Of a DNA stretch of 64,000 nt, positions 42,998 to 51,191 are shown one piece after another. The notes under the pieces were generated by a model. That model worked only from the letters and a program-made list of their open reading frames with translations, was not told the origin of the DNA and searched no databases. Position 1 is the stretch's first letter. Every line of letters begins with the position of its first letter. A program made the translations under genes and the position numbers. Source of the DNA: RPRB01 sp035519675 (GTDB taxonomy: Bacteria; Myxococcota; Myxococcia; Myxococcales; Myxococcaceae); NCBI GenBank assembly GCA_035519675.1, contig DATIWB010000102.1, positions 56,156 to 120,155 of the forward strand, given 5' to 3'.

Positions 42998-43540
42998 ATG
43001 ACTTCTCGCCCGCCGATGCTCGCCCTGCTCGGGCTTTCCCTGCCATTGCTGGCGAATGCACGGGCCGCGCCATCCGAGCCCGCCACCCAGCCCCCCGGCA
43101 CCCTGACGGTGGCGATCCGGGACCTCCGCGGCCGCTCGGTGGGTCAGATCACCCTCACCGACTCGCCGCACGGACTCCTCCTGCGGGGGAAGCTCAAGAA
43201 CCTCCCGAAGGGTGTGCACGCCCTCCACTTCCACGAGACCGGGAAGTGCGAGGCTCCGTTCAAGACCGCCGGAGGCCACTACAACCCCACCCAGAGATCG
43301 CACGGCGTGCTCGACCCGGGCGGGCTCCACGCCGGGGACCTGCCCAACCTGGTCGTGCCCCGGAGCGGGAAGGTCGACTTCGAGACCTTCGCTCCCGCCC
43401 TCACCCTGAGCCCGGGGCCGACCACGGTGCTCGACGCCGACGGCAGCGCGCTGGTGCTCCACGCCAAGGCCGACGACCACCACACCCAGCCCTCGGGCGA
43501 TGCCGGCGACCGCATCGCCTGCGCGGTCATCGTGCGCTGA
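42998..43540 (+). CDS. sodC: Periplasmic Cu/Zn superoxide dismutase
   Basis: A 180-residue secreted Cu/Zn superoxide dismutase. The signal peptide MLALLGLSLPLLANARA precedes a mature domain with the copper ligands HALHFHETGKC, the zinc loop GGHYNP...HGVLDPGGLHAGDLPN and the final copper histidine in HAKADDHHTQPSGDAGDRIACAVI. The two disulfide cysteines (GKC, IAC) are present. It protects the envelope from external superoxide. The ATG at 42998 is chosen for the signal peptide. It is divergent from aceK. The following 176 bases (43541-43716) contain nothing recognised. Confidence 0.94.
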   Translation: MTSRPPMLALLGLSLPLLANARAAPSEPATQPPGTLTVAIRDLRGRSVGQITLTDSPHGLLLRGKLKNLPKGVHALHFHETGKCEAPFKTAGGHYNPTQRSHGVLDPGGLHAGDLPNLVVPRSGKVDFETFAPALTLSPGPTTVLDADGSALVLHAKADDHHTQPSGDAGDRIACAVIVR

Positions 43541-43716
43541 GCGCCGACTGCCGGGGCGGCCGACCGATCGACGCCCGCGACGGGCTCCGTGCCGGGTTCG
43601 ATCCCGTTGCCGAGGCCCGCGCTCGGTCACTGGCCGACGTGGTGCGCCAGCCGGGCGGAGGCCGTTGGCCTGTGAGCCCGGGCCATGGCACGGTGCGTTC
43701 GAGGAGCTGCGCCGAG

Positions 43717-44364
43717 ATGGACGAGCCCCACTTCGAGGAGATCCGCGACGCCTGCGCGCACCTGCACGCCCGCGGGCTGCTCGCGGCGGCGGACGGGAAC
43801 GTCAGCGTGCGGTTGCCGGACGACAGCGTCGTCCTCACCCCCGCCGGGGTGAACAAGGCGCGGCTCCGTCCCGGCTCGCTCGCCCGGGTCACGCTCGACG
43901 GACGCATCCTCCAGGGGCTGCCATCCACCGAGCGGGCGATGCATCTCGCGGTGTACCGGGCCTGCCCCGAGGCACGGGTGGTCGTTCACGCCCACCCGCC
44001 CACCGCGATTGCCTGGACCCTGGCCCGCCCCGAGCTGACCGAGCTGCCCACGGACGGGCTCCCCGAGCTGCTCCTCGCCGCCGGACGGGTGCCGGTCGTC
44101 CCCTACGCGCGCCCGGGTACCGAGGAGATGGGGGCGGTCCTCCTGCCGTTCCTCCCGGCGCACCGGCTCCTGCTCCTCTCGCGCCATGGCGCGCTGGCCT
44201 GGGGCGAGTCGATGGAGGAGGCGATCAACGGCATCGAGCGGGTCGAGCACAGCGCGTTGATCCTCAAGTGCGCCGAGGAGCTCGGAGGGGTGACGCCGCT
44301 CCCGCCGCTCGAGCTGGAGGCGCTGCGGGCGCTCCGGGCGCGCATCGGCCCGAGGCTGCAGTGA
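43717..44364 (+). CDS. Class II aldolase (probable 5-deoxyribulose/methylthioribulose-1-phosphate aldolase or dehydratase)
   Basis: A 215-residue zinc-dependent class II aldolase/adducin-domain protein. Zinc histidines are in VVHAHPPTAIAW and SRHGALAWG; the phosphate loop is ADGNVSVRL and the acidic catalytic residue lies in LPSTERAMH. The downstream gene is mtnA, with a 4-base overlap (GTGA), so the substrate is likely the MtnA product. In methionine salvage this would be MtnB dehydratase; in the DHAP shunt (5-deoxyadenosine salvage) it would be an aldolase giving DHAP and an aldehyde. FucA-like length and the absence of other mtn genes favour the shunt. Confidence 0.88.
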   Translation: MDEPHFEEIRDACAHLHARGLLAAADGNVSVRLPDDSVVLTPAGVNKARLRPGSLARVTLDGRILQGLPSTERAMHLAVYRACPEARVVVHAHPPTAIAWTLARPELTELPTDGLPELLLAAGRVPVVPYARPGTEEMGAVLLPFLPAHRLLLLSRHGALAWGESMEEAINGIERVEHSALILKCAEELGGVTPLPPLELEALRALRARIGPRLQ

Positions 44365-45374
44365 AGCGCTTCGAGGGGATGGCCCTCCGCTGCGACGGGA
44401 CGCGGTTCCAGCTCCTGGACCAGACCCGGCTCCCCGACGCCGAGGTGTGGCTCGACGGGAGCGACCCCGGCGGGATGGTGGGCCTCATCCAGCGGCTCTC
44501 GGTCCGGGGGGCGCCGCTGATCGGCGTCTCCGCGGCCCTGAGCGTGGCCGCCGCCGCCGAGCGGGGGGCGGACGGGCCCTCGCTCCGCAGCGCCATCGCC
44601 CGGCTGCGCGAGGCGCGTCCCACGGCGGTGAATCTGGCGTGGGCGATGGACCGGTTGCAGGCGGTGCTCGATGCCGGGGGGAGCGCGGCGGACGTGGTCC
44701 GCGAGGCCGAGGCGATTCACGACGAGGACGTCGCTGCCTGTGCCCGGATGGGCGAGCTGGGCGCGGATCTGCTGGCGTCCGGCGAGCAGCTGCTCACCCA
44801 CTGCAATGCCGGCGCGCTGGCGACCGCGGGGATCGGCAGCGCGCTGGGAGTGGTGCACCGTGGCCACGCCCGCGGGCTCGGCCTTCACGTCTGGGTGGAC
44901 GAGACCCGCCCGCTGCTCCAGGGCGCCCGGCTCACCGCCTGGGAGCTGGACCGCCTTGGCGTCCCGTACACGCTGATCACCGACGGCATGGCCGGAACGC
45001 TCTTCCGGGCCGGGAAGGTGAGCCGGGTCCTGGTCGGCGCGGACAGGGTCGCCCGGAACGGCGACGTGGCGAACAAGATCGGGACCTACGCGGTGGCGGT
45101 GCTCGCCCGCGCGCACGGCGTGCCGTTCCACGTGGTCGCCCCGTGGTCGACGGTGGATCTGCATTGCCCGTCGGGGGACGGCATCCCCATCGAGCAGCGG
45201 GCGGCGGACGAGGTGCGCGGCGGACGCGGCGTTCGCTGGGCGCCGGCGGGGGCGCGGGTCTTCAACCCCGCCTTCGACGTGACCCCGGCCTCGCTGGTGA
45301 CGTCCCTGGTGACCGAGCGGGGAGTCATTTCCGGAGCGGAGCTCGCCTCCGGCGCCCTCTCCCGCCTGGGGTGA
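44361..45374 (+). CDS. mtnA: S-methyl-5-thioribose-1-phosphate isomerase
   Basis: A 337-residue aldose-ketose isomerase of the eIF2B-related family converting 5-methylthioribose-1-phosphate (or 5-deoxyribose-1-phosphate) to the ribulose form. Signatures are SVRGAPLIGVSAA, PTAVNLAWAMDR, LTHCNAGALATAG (catalytic cysteine), LGVPYTLITDGMAG, GADRVARNGDVANKIGTYAVA (catalytic aspartate) and FNPAFDVTP. The GTG start overlaps the aldolase stop. It functions with that gene in nucleoside-derived sugar salvage. No mtnP or mtnN is in view, so upstream steps lie elsewhere. Confidence 0.96.
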   Translation: MKRFEGMALRCDGTRFQLLDQTRLPDAEVWLDGSDPGGMVGLIQRLSVRGAPLIGVSAALSVAAAAERGADGPSLRSAIARLREARPTAVNLAWAMDRLQAVLDAGGSAADVVREAEAIHDEDVAACARMGELGADLLASGEQLLTHCNAGALATAGIGSALGVVHRGHARGLGLHVWVDETRPLLQGARLTAWELDRLGVPYTLITDGMAGTLFRAGKVSRVLVGADRVARNGDVANKIGTYAVAVLARAHGVPFHVVAPWSTVDLHCPSGDGIPIEQRAADEVRGGRGVRWAPAGARVFNPAFDVTPASLVTSLVTERGVISGAELASGALSRLG

Positions 45375-45385
45375 GGTTCAGCGCT

Positions 45386-45402
45386 CGGCGAGCTGCTCGC
45401 CG
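45386..45402. terminator. Hairpin between convergent mtnA and MscS genes
   Basis: CGGCGAG (45386-45392) and CTCGCCG (45396-45402) form a 7-bp GC-only stem with a 3-base loop, 12 bases after mtnA. There is no T-run, so at best it is a rho-dependent or weak bidirectional terminator. The rest of the 98-base interval has nothing recognised. Confidence 0.35.
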
Positions 45403-45472
45403 TGGTCGTCGCCCCGGTAGGTCTCCAGGCGCAACAGAGCGTTAACAGTCATCGGATGGCAGATGCTGTGGG

Positions 45473-47020
45473 TCAGGCCCGCAGGCCGAAGATCGAGCGG
45501 AGGCGGTCGAGGATCCAGTGCGCCTCGCGCACCTCGACCACCGTGCCGTTCGCCTCGGCCACCGCCCGGAGCTGCCCTCGCCGGTGGGCCAGCGCCTCGG
45601 AGAGCAGCCCCGCCAGCGCCGGCTGCTCGTCGAAGAGCTGGGCGAAGGTGGGCCGGTCCAGCTCGAACAGCACCGCGTCCTCGGCGGCAATCACCGTCGC
45701 CGAGCGCGGCTCGCCGGTGAGCAGTGACATCTCGCCGAAGTACTGCCCGCGCCCGAGCCGGGTCACCTCCACGCCGCGGACGGTCAGGATGGAGACGCTC
45801 CCCGAGGCCACCACGTAGAAGGTCTGGCCCGGTGCACCCTGCTCGATGATGCGCTCGCCGCGGCCGAAGCGGCGGGCCACCATCTCGTGGGCCACCCGCT
45901 CGCGCTCGCTCGGGCCCAGCACCCGGAACAGGTCCACGTCGTCGAGCAGGGCGATCCGGCTGGAGACCGGGAACTCCGGGGTCCGCTGTTCGTCGAAGCG
46001 GTGGTGAACGACCCGCTGCTCGTAGGGCACCTCGATGCCCTCGCGTCGGAGTCGGTACCAGAGCCGGGTCAGGATCTCGTCGCGCACCCCGTTCGCCCGG
46101 GCCACGTCCGCGACGTAGAAGCGGATCCGGTACCTGATGCCCGACTGCTCGTAGCCCCAGGTCCGCACCCGGGCCGCGGGCTCGGCGAGGATCAGCGGCA
46201 CCTCGGCCAGCGTCTCGCGGAGCACCCCCTTCACCCGGTTCGGCGGCGTGTCGTAGGTGACGGTGACGAAGGTGTCGAAGCCCACCGGCTCACCCCCGCG
46301 CGAGTAGTTCTTCACCCCTTGCTTGCTGAAGGTGGTGTTGGGCAGCGAGATGATCTCCCGGCGCTTGTTCTCCACCCGGGTGGCGCGCCAGCCGATCTGC
46401 ACGATGCGCCCGAAGACATCGGTGCCCACCGAGACGATGTCCCCCACCTGGAACGGACGCTCGAGCTGGATGGCGAGGCCGGCGAACAGGTTCCCCAGCG
46501 TCTCCTGGAGCGCCAGACCGATGACCACCGAGACGATGGCCGATCCGGCGAGCAGGCTGGAGAAATCGATGCGGAACTCGCGCTGGACGATGATCAGCGT
46601 GGCGACCAGGTACAGCGTGCCGTCCAGCACGTCCCGGAGGATCTTCGGAGTCGGCCGGGCGCGCAGCCGGGCCAGCTTCAGCAGCACCGACACGCCCAGC
46701 CGGATGAAGCCGAAGCTGAGGGCCAGCATCCAGGCCAGCTCGAGCACCTGGTGCAGCCCCTGGGGCAGCCCGGCCCCCCGGTAGAGGTCCACCGTCCGGA
46801 GGACGAGGTACCCGGCCAGGAGCGAGGCCGCACCGCGCAGGTCGCGCTTGAACTGCGGGTCGCCGCTCAGCGCCTGGAGCCCGATGAGCGAGACCAGGAG
46901 TCCCGCGCAGGCGGCGAACAGCCCGTGGCTCTGGAGCAGTTGGAGCACCAAGCGCGGGCGGGAGGATGCGGGCCGCTCGGCAGCCCCGTCAAGGTTGACG
47001 GCAGAGGCCCGCCCGAGCAT
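45473..47020 (-). CDS. MscS-family mechanosensitive channel with C-terminal cyclic-nucleotide-binding domain
   Basis: A 515-residue membrane protein. Four or five helices in the first 165 residues lead to the MscS pore and beta domain (about 165-350: LLAGSAIVSVVIGLALQETLGNLFAG is the pore-lining TM3 with the GLALQ..LGNLFAG pattern; then VGDIVSV, EIISLPNTTFSKQGVKNYS). The C-terminal domain (about 370-490) is a cNMP-binding domain: FYVVASGSVSIL, LGRGQYFGEMSLLTGEPRSATV (phosphate-binding cassette). Such cyclic-nucleotide-gated small-conductance channels (bCNG type) open with nucleotide or tension. Its start lies only 17 bases from the divergent holB start. Confidence 0.92.
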   Translation of the reverse strand: MLGRASAVNLDGAAERPASSRPRLVLQLLQSHGLFAACAGLLVSLIGLQALSGDPQFKRDLRGAASLLAGYLVLRTVDLYRGAGLPQGLHQVLELAWMLALSFGFIRLGVSVLLKLARLRARPTPKILRDVLDGTLYLVATLIIVQREFRIDFSSLLAGSAIVSVVIGLALQETLGNLFAGLAIQLERPFQVGDIVSVGTDVFGRIVQIGWRATRVENKRREIISLPNTTFSKQGVKNYSRGGEPVGFDTFVTVTYDTPPNRVKGVLRETLAEVPLILAEPAARVRTWGYEQSGIRYRIRFYVADVARANGVRDEILTRLWYRLRREGIEVPYEQRVVHHRFDEQRTPEFPVSSRIALLDDVDLFRVLGPSERERVAHEMVARRFGRGERIIEQGAPGQTFYVVASGSVSILTVRGVEVTRLGRGQYFGEMSLLTGEPRSATVIAAEDAVLFELDRPTFAQLFDEQPALAGLLSEALAHRRGQLRAVAEANGTVVEVREAHWILDRLRSIFGLRA

Positions 47021-47037
47021 GTGAGGAGGTCCTTCCG

Positions 47038-48060
47038 ATGGCCCTCTCCGACGTCCAGGGACAGTCCCGTGCGGTTCACGCGCTCCAGGCGGCCCTGGCG
47101 CACGGCACCGTGCATCATGCGTGGCTGCTGACCGGGCCCGCGGGCGTGGGCAAGGAGCTCGCGGCGCTGGGCATGGCCCAGGCGCTGGTGTGCCCGGTGT
47201 CCCCGCTGGTGGGCTGCGGCAAGTGCCCGGCGTGCACCCGGGTGGCCCACTTCCATCACCCGGACGTGCTGTGGCTGATGCCCGAGGAGGAGGCGGTTCG
47301 GCGGAAGCTCGCGGCCCGGAGCGACTTCGACCACGTGCCGTCGAGGGAGATCCGCGTCGACCAGGTGCGACGCCTCCAGGAAAGGCTCGCCCTTCGCCCG
47401 CTGGAGGCTTCGCGCAAGGTGGTGCTGCTCCTGCCGGCGGAGGCGATGAACCCCCAGGCCCAGAACGCCTTCCTCAAGACCTTGGAGGAGCCGCCCCCGG
47501 ACACGGTGCTGCTGCTGGTGTCCGCCGCGCCCGACAGGCTGCTTCCCACCCTGCGCAGCCGCTGCGTCCGGGTGGCCTTCGGGCCGCTGCCCCACGCCTT
47601 CGTGCGGGACGAGGTGCAGCGGCGGCTCGAGGTGTCCCCGGACGTGGCCGAGGCGGTGGCCTCGCTGGCCGACGGGAGCCTCGAGCGCGCGCTGTCACTC
47701 GACGCCGAGCGCCTCGCCGACCGGCGGGGCCGCATCGAGCGCTTCGAGGCGGTGACCGGGGCGGACCTCCGGACGGTGCTCCGCTTCGCCGACGAGGCCG
47801 GGAGCAGCCGGGAGGAGGCCGAGTCGACGCTGGCGCTGCTCACCGTCTGGGTCCGCGACGTGGCGGTGGCGCGGGCAGGAGGCGACGGCCTGTTTCATCC
47901 CGAGCTGAGGCCGCTGGCCGAGCGGGTGGCCGGGCGTCTGGACGACGACACGCTGCACCGCCGCTTCCGCCTGCTCGACGACGCGATGGTGGCCATCCGC
48001 CAGCGGAACGCGTCGCCGCGGCTGCAGCTCGAGCGGATGTTGCTGGAGATGGAGGGATGA
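47038..48060 (+). CDS. holB: DNA polymerase III subunit delta prime
   Basis: Clamp-loader subunit delta' of 340 residues. It has a Walker A (GPAGVGKE), a zinc cluster of cysteines (VGCGKCPACTRV) and the HPDV segment, a sensor segment AQNAFLKTLEEPPPDTVLLLVSAAPD and the LRSRC motif typical of AAA+ clamp loaders. The modified Walker A (GKE for GKT) is normal for this stator subunit, which does not hydrolyse ATP in most bacteria. It is followed by holA with a 4-base overlap, an operon that couples two clamp-loader subunits. It lies 17 bases from the divergent MscS gene. Confidence 0.96.
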   Translation: MALSDVQGQSRAVHALQAALAHGTVHHAWLLTGPAGVGKELAALGMAQALVCPVSPLVGCGKCPACTRVAHFHHPDVLWLMPEEEAVRRKLAARSDFDHVPSREIRVDQVRRLQERLALRPLEASRKVVLLLPAEAMNPQAQNAFLKTLEEPPPDTVLLLVSAAPDRLLPTLRSRCVRVAFGPLPHAFVRDEVQRRLEVSPDVAEAVASLADGSLERALSLDAERLADRRGRIERFEAVTGADLRTVLRFADEAGSSREEAESTLALLTVWVRDVAVARAGGDGLFHPELRPLAERVAGRLDDDTLHRRFRLLDDAMVAIRQRNASPRLQLERMLLEMEG

Positions 48061-49385
48061 GCGATCCCCTCGCGCCGCTGCTCGCCGAGGTGAAGGCCGG
48101 CACCGTGCGGCCGCTCTACCTCTGCTGGGGGGAGGAGTTCCTGGTGCGGCGGGACGCCGAGGCGCTGGCCCACGCCCTAGTCCCCGACGCGGCGGCGGGC
48201 CTGAACTTCGCGGTGCTGGACGCCGCCTCACCGCGGGAGATCGCCGCCGAGCTGCTCACCCTGCCGCTGTTCCCCGGCCGGAAGGTGGCGCTGGTGCGCG
48301 ACCCCGAGTTCCTCGCCCCGAAGAAGGGCCGGGTGGACGCGCTGGGGAAGGTGCGCGAGGCCTGGAAGGCTGGGCGGCGGAAGGAGTCGGCCCGCCGGCT
48401 GCTCGCCCTCGTCGCCCGGGCAGGCTGGGGCGCGGCCGAGGTGGACCCGTCGGTGCCTGGGGCGCCGGCCCCCGAGGCGTGGAGGGAGGAGCTGGGCATC
48501 ACCCTGGCCGACGCCGACCTCGACTGGCTCCGGGAGATGGCGGGCTTCATCCGCGAGGAAGGGGTGACGGCGCCCGAGTCGGACGTCTCGCCGCTCCTCT
48601 CGGCGCTGGAGCGGGGCCTCCCCGACGGACATGCGCTGCTCATCGCCGCGACCGACGTGGACCCCCGCCACCCACTCCTCAAGGTCGCGCAGAAGCAGGG
48701 CGCGGTGCTGGAGCGGAAGGTGGGTGGGCGGCTCCGGGACCTGGACCTCAGCGGAGCGGCGCGGAGCTTCCTCGAGGGAACGGGGAAGCGGCTCGGTCCC
48801 GGCGCCGAGGAGGCCTTGCGCGACCGGCTGGGTGGACAGATGCGGCTGCTCCAGTCCGAGCTGGAGAAGCTGGTGGCCTACGTGCAGGGGCCCCTCATCC
48901 GGCGCGAGGACGTGGAGCAGGTGGTCGCCCGGGTACGCGAGGAGGAGTTCCTGGAGCTGTCGGATGCCCTCCAGAAGCGCGACCTCCCCGCGGCGCTCCG
49001 CTACGTGGACGAGGCGCTGGAGCATGGCGCGGCCCCGCTGATGATCCTCGGGGCCGTGGCCAGCGTGGTCCGCGGGCTCATCGAGTCCCACGAGCGGATG
49101 ACCCAGCTGGGCCGCGGGCAGCCGCCACGGAGCTTCGACGAGTTCAAGTCGCGGATCTTCCCCGGCGTGGAGCGGGAGGCGAAGCAGCATGGCCAGCGGG
49201 TACCGCACCCCTGGGCGGCGTTCCTGGGGATGCAGGCCGCGGCGCGCTACGGGCGCCCGGCGCTCCGCAGGGGACTCCTCGCCTGCGCCGAGGCCGACGT
49301 GGCGCTCAAATCGTCGGGGGCGGGGAAGCTGGTGCTCGAGCGGCTGTTGTGGACGGTGTGCCCCCCAGGCCGAGGCCCGACTTAA
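48057..49385 (+). CDS. holA: DNA polymerase III subunit delta
   Basis: Clamp-opening subunit delta (HolA) of 442 residues, longer than the usual 340 because of an insertion of about 80 residues (about 95-180). Signatures are RPLYLCWGEEFLVRRDAEAL at the N-terminus, LPLFPGRKVALVRD, LLIAATDVDPRHPLLKVAQKQG, FLEGTGKRLGPGAEEALRDRLGGQMRLLQSELEKLVAY and the EEFLELSDALQKRDLPAALRYVDEAL third domain. It inserts into the beta clamp to open it. The ATG overlaps the holB stop (ATGA). The insertion has no recognised domain. Confidence 0.93.
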   Translation: MSDPLAPLLAEVKAGTVRPLYLCWGEEFLVRRDAEALAHALVPDAAAGLNFAVLDAASPREIAAELLTLPLFPGRKVALVRDPEFLAPKKGRVDALGKVREAWKAGRRKESARRLLALVARAGWGAAEVDPSVPGAPAPEAWREELGITLADADLDWLREMAGFIREEGVTAPESDVSPLLSALERGLPDGHALLIAATDVDPRHPLLKVAQKQGAVLERKVGGRLRDLDLSGAARSFLEGTGKRLGPGAEEALRDRLGGQMRLLQSELEKLVAYVQGPLIRREDVEQVVARVREEEFLELSDALQKRDLPAALRYVDEALEHGAAPLMILGAVASVVRGLIESHERMTQLGRGQPPRSFDEFKSRIFPGVEREAKQHGQRVPHPWAAFLGMQAAARYGRPALRRGLLACAEADVALKSSGAGKLVLERLLWTVCPPGRGPT

Positions 49386-49431
49386 CCTCCCGATGCAGGG
49401 CCGGGTTCTTCCCGGCGTGCTCGCGCTCTCC

Positions 49432-50049
49432 ATGACCCGGAGCGGACGACCCCGGCAGGCGCCGCAGCTGACGCTGGTGGGGCCGCGCGCACCCTCGGAC
49501 GAGGCCCTGGTCCACGCGCATCTGGCGGGAGACCGGGCCGCGTTCGGGGCGCTGGTGCAGCGTCACCAGCGGCTGGTGCTGGCGCTGGTACGGCGGTACG
49601 CGCGCTCTCCGGAGGAGTCGGCGGACCTGGTCCAGCAGTCGTTCCTGCGGGCCCTCGCCGCGGCAGCTCGGGTGTTCCCGCGCATGCGGCTGGGCGAGGA
49701 GGGCGCGTTCCGGGCCTGGCTGCTCCGGGTGGCGGTGAACGTGGGGAAGAACCACGCCCGGGACGGGCGCCGCTGGCGTCTGGAGCCGGTGGAGTCGATG
49801 GACCTCCCCGCCGCGGAGAGCGGGATCACTGATCGCCTCGAGGTCGAGCAGCGCCGCCGGATGGTGCGGGCTGCGCTCGACGCGCTCACCCGCCGGCAGC
49901 GGGAGGTGTTCGCGCTCCGGGTGGACGGCGAGCTGCCCTTCGCCGAGGTGGCGCGGGTGCTGGACATCACCGAGAACAACGCCAAGGTTCACTTTCACCA
50001 TGCTGTGCGGAGGCTGCGGGAGCGGCTGGGCGGGGAGGGCGAGCGATGA
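49432..50049 (+). CDS. ECF RNA polymerase sigma factor
   Basis: A 205-residue sigma-70 family ECF sigma factor. Region 2: DEALVHAHLAGDRAAFGALVQRHQRLVLALVRRY (location about 22-55), SADLVQQSFLRALAAA and FRAWLLRVAVNVGKNHAR; region 4: LTRRQREVFALRVDGELPFAEVARVLDITENNAKVHFHHAVRRLRERL. An ATG at 49393 would add 13 residues; neither start has a good ribosome site. Its TGA overlaps the ATG of the anti-sigma gene (ATGA). This sigma-anti-sigma pair is the standard architecture for envelope stress. Its own target promoters are not identified here. Confidence 0.92.
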   Translation: MTRSGRPRQAPQLTLVGPRAPSDEALVHAHLAGDRAAFGALVQRHQRLVLALVRRYARSPEESADLVQQSFLRALAAAARVFPRMRLGEEGAFRAWLLRVAVNVGKNHARDGRRWRLEPVESMDLPAAESGITDRLEVEQRRRMVRAALDALTRRQREVFALRVDGELPFAEVARVLDITENNAKVHFHHAVRRLRERLGGEGER

Positions 50050-50549
50050 GCGTGGAGTGCCAGATGCTGGGAGCGCTGCTCTCGGAGCGCCGCCGGGGCG
50101 AGCTGCCCCTGGAGCAGGCGCAGGCGCTCGAGGCCCACCTGGCCGGCTGCGCCCGGTGCCGGGAAGAGGCGCTGGGGCTGGAGGCGGTGCTCGCGGCGGT
50201 GGAGCTGCCGCCCGTTGGCGCCGCCGAGCTCGAGGTGCTGCGTTCCCGTCGCCTCGGCGAGGCGCCCCGGGTGGGCCCGCGGCGCGCGCGGTGGCAGGTG
50301 CCGGCGGTGCTGGTGGCCGCCGCGGCGGCGGCGGTGCTGACGGTGTCGGTCCGCCCTGCTCCGCGCCGGCATGCCCCGGTCGTCGAGCGGGCGAGCGCCG
50401 GGGCGCTGGCGGCCGAGGTGCTGGCGGCGGGCGACACGCAGGAGCTCTTCCCGGAGATGAGCGACGCGTCGGACGAGACCGTGGACACGGTGGAGGACGA
50501 CGCGCTGTCGCTCGAGGGCCCGGGGTTGTTCGGAAACCTGGATGGATAG
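50046..50549 (+). CDS. Membrane anti-sigma factor with ZAS-type zinc finger
   Basis: A 167-residue single-pass membrane protein. The N-terminal cytosolic part holds a zinc anti-sigma motif H31-x3-C35-x2-C38 (HLAGCARC), a second helix, and one membrane helix (about 84-104, VPAVLVAAAAAAVLTVSV). The periplasmic tail is short and acidic (SDASDETVDTVEDDALSLE). It should hold the upstream ECF sigma factor inactive. The ATG overlaps the sigma gene stop. The next gene, a Spy-like periplasmic protein, begins 19 bases after this one and may feed envelope signals back. Confidence 0.88.
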   Translation: MSVECQMLGALLSERRRGELPLEQAQALEAHLAGCARCREEALGLEAVLAAVELPPVGAAELEVLRSRRLGEAPRVGPRRARWQVPAVLVAAAAAAVLTVSVRPAPRRHAPVVERASAGALAAEVLAAGDTQELFPEMSDASDETVDTVEDDALSLEGPGLFGNLDG

Positions 50550-50568
50550 GCTGAAGAGGAGCAGGACG

Positions 50569-51075
50569 ATGAAGACGTGGATGGTGCTCGCGGTGGTGTC
50601 GGTGGCGGGTGTGGCCCAGGCGGCCAGCCCGAAGAAGGCGGACGACCCGGCCTCCGCCGAGCGGCGCGAGCAGATGGATCAGCGCGCCCAGATGCTGGTG
50701 ACCCTCCAGCTCGCCGAGGCGCTGGAGCTCGATGACGCCGGGACGCTGAAGCTGCGGCAGACGATCGCCCAGTGGGACGCCCAGCGAGCGCCGCTGCGCC
50801 AGCAGATGTTCGACCTGGCGCAGGTGCTGCGCCGCGCGGCGAAGGGTGACACCACCGCCTACGGGCAGGTGGACCCCTCGATCCAGAAGATCATCGACCT
50901 GCGCGCCCAGATGCACCAGATCGACCAGAAGATGTTCCAGCAGCTCTCGCAGGGGTTGCCCCCGCAGAAGAAGGCCAAGCTGGCGCTGGCCATCGCCCGG
51001 ATGCCCGGGACGCTGCGGGGAATGATGCACGGTGGGCGTGGTGGTCCGCGGGGAGAGCCGGACGACGTGCAGTGA
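50569..51075 (+). CDS. Periplasmic Spy/CpxP-like protein (heavy-metal resistance type)
   Basis: A 168-residue exported protein with a signal peptide (TWMVLAVVSVAGVAQA). The mature part is all-helical, with methionine- and glutamine-rich helices (LRQQMFDLAQVL, IIDLRAQMHQIDQKMFQQLS) and a terminal PQKKAKLALAIARMPGTLRGMMHGG, matching the LTxxQ/Spy-CpxP-CnrX class of small periplasmic sensors and chaperones. The ATG at 50569 follows an AGGAG site; an upstream ATG at 50542 overlaps the anti-sigma gene but would displace the signal peptide. It is the third gene of the ECF unit and could sense envelope or metal stress. A tail GGRGGPRGEPDD is disordered. Confidence 0.78.
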   Translation: MKTWMVLAVVSVAGVAQAASPKKADDPASAERREQMDQRAQMLVTLQLAEALELDDAGTLKLRQTIAQWDAQRAPLRQQMFDLAQVLRRAAKGDTTAYGQVDPSIQKIIDLRAQMHQIDQKMFQQLSQGLPPQKKAKLALAIARMPGTLRGMMHGGRGGPRGEPDDVQ

Positions 51076-51191
51076 CCGCGTCGTCCGGGCCTCGCCCGGC
51101 GCCCGACGAACGCTGACCCGGAGTCGTGCAGGAGGAGGCCCGAGCCGCTAGAGTGCGCGGCCCTCGTCGTCCCTCTGGAAACCACGCCTCG

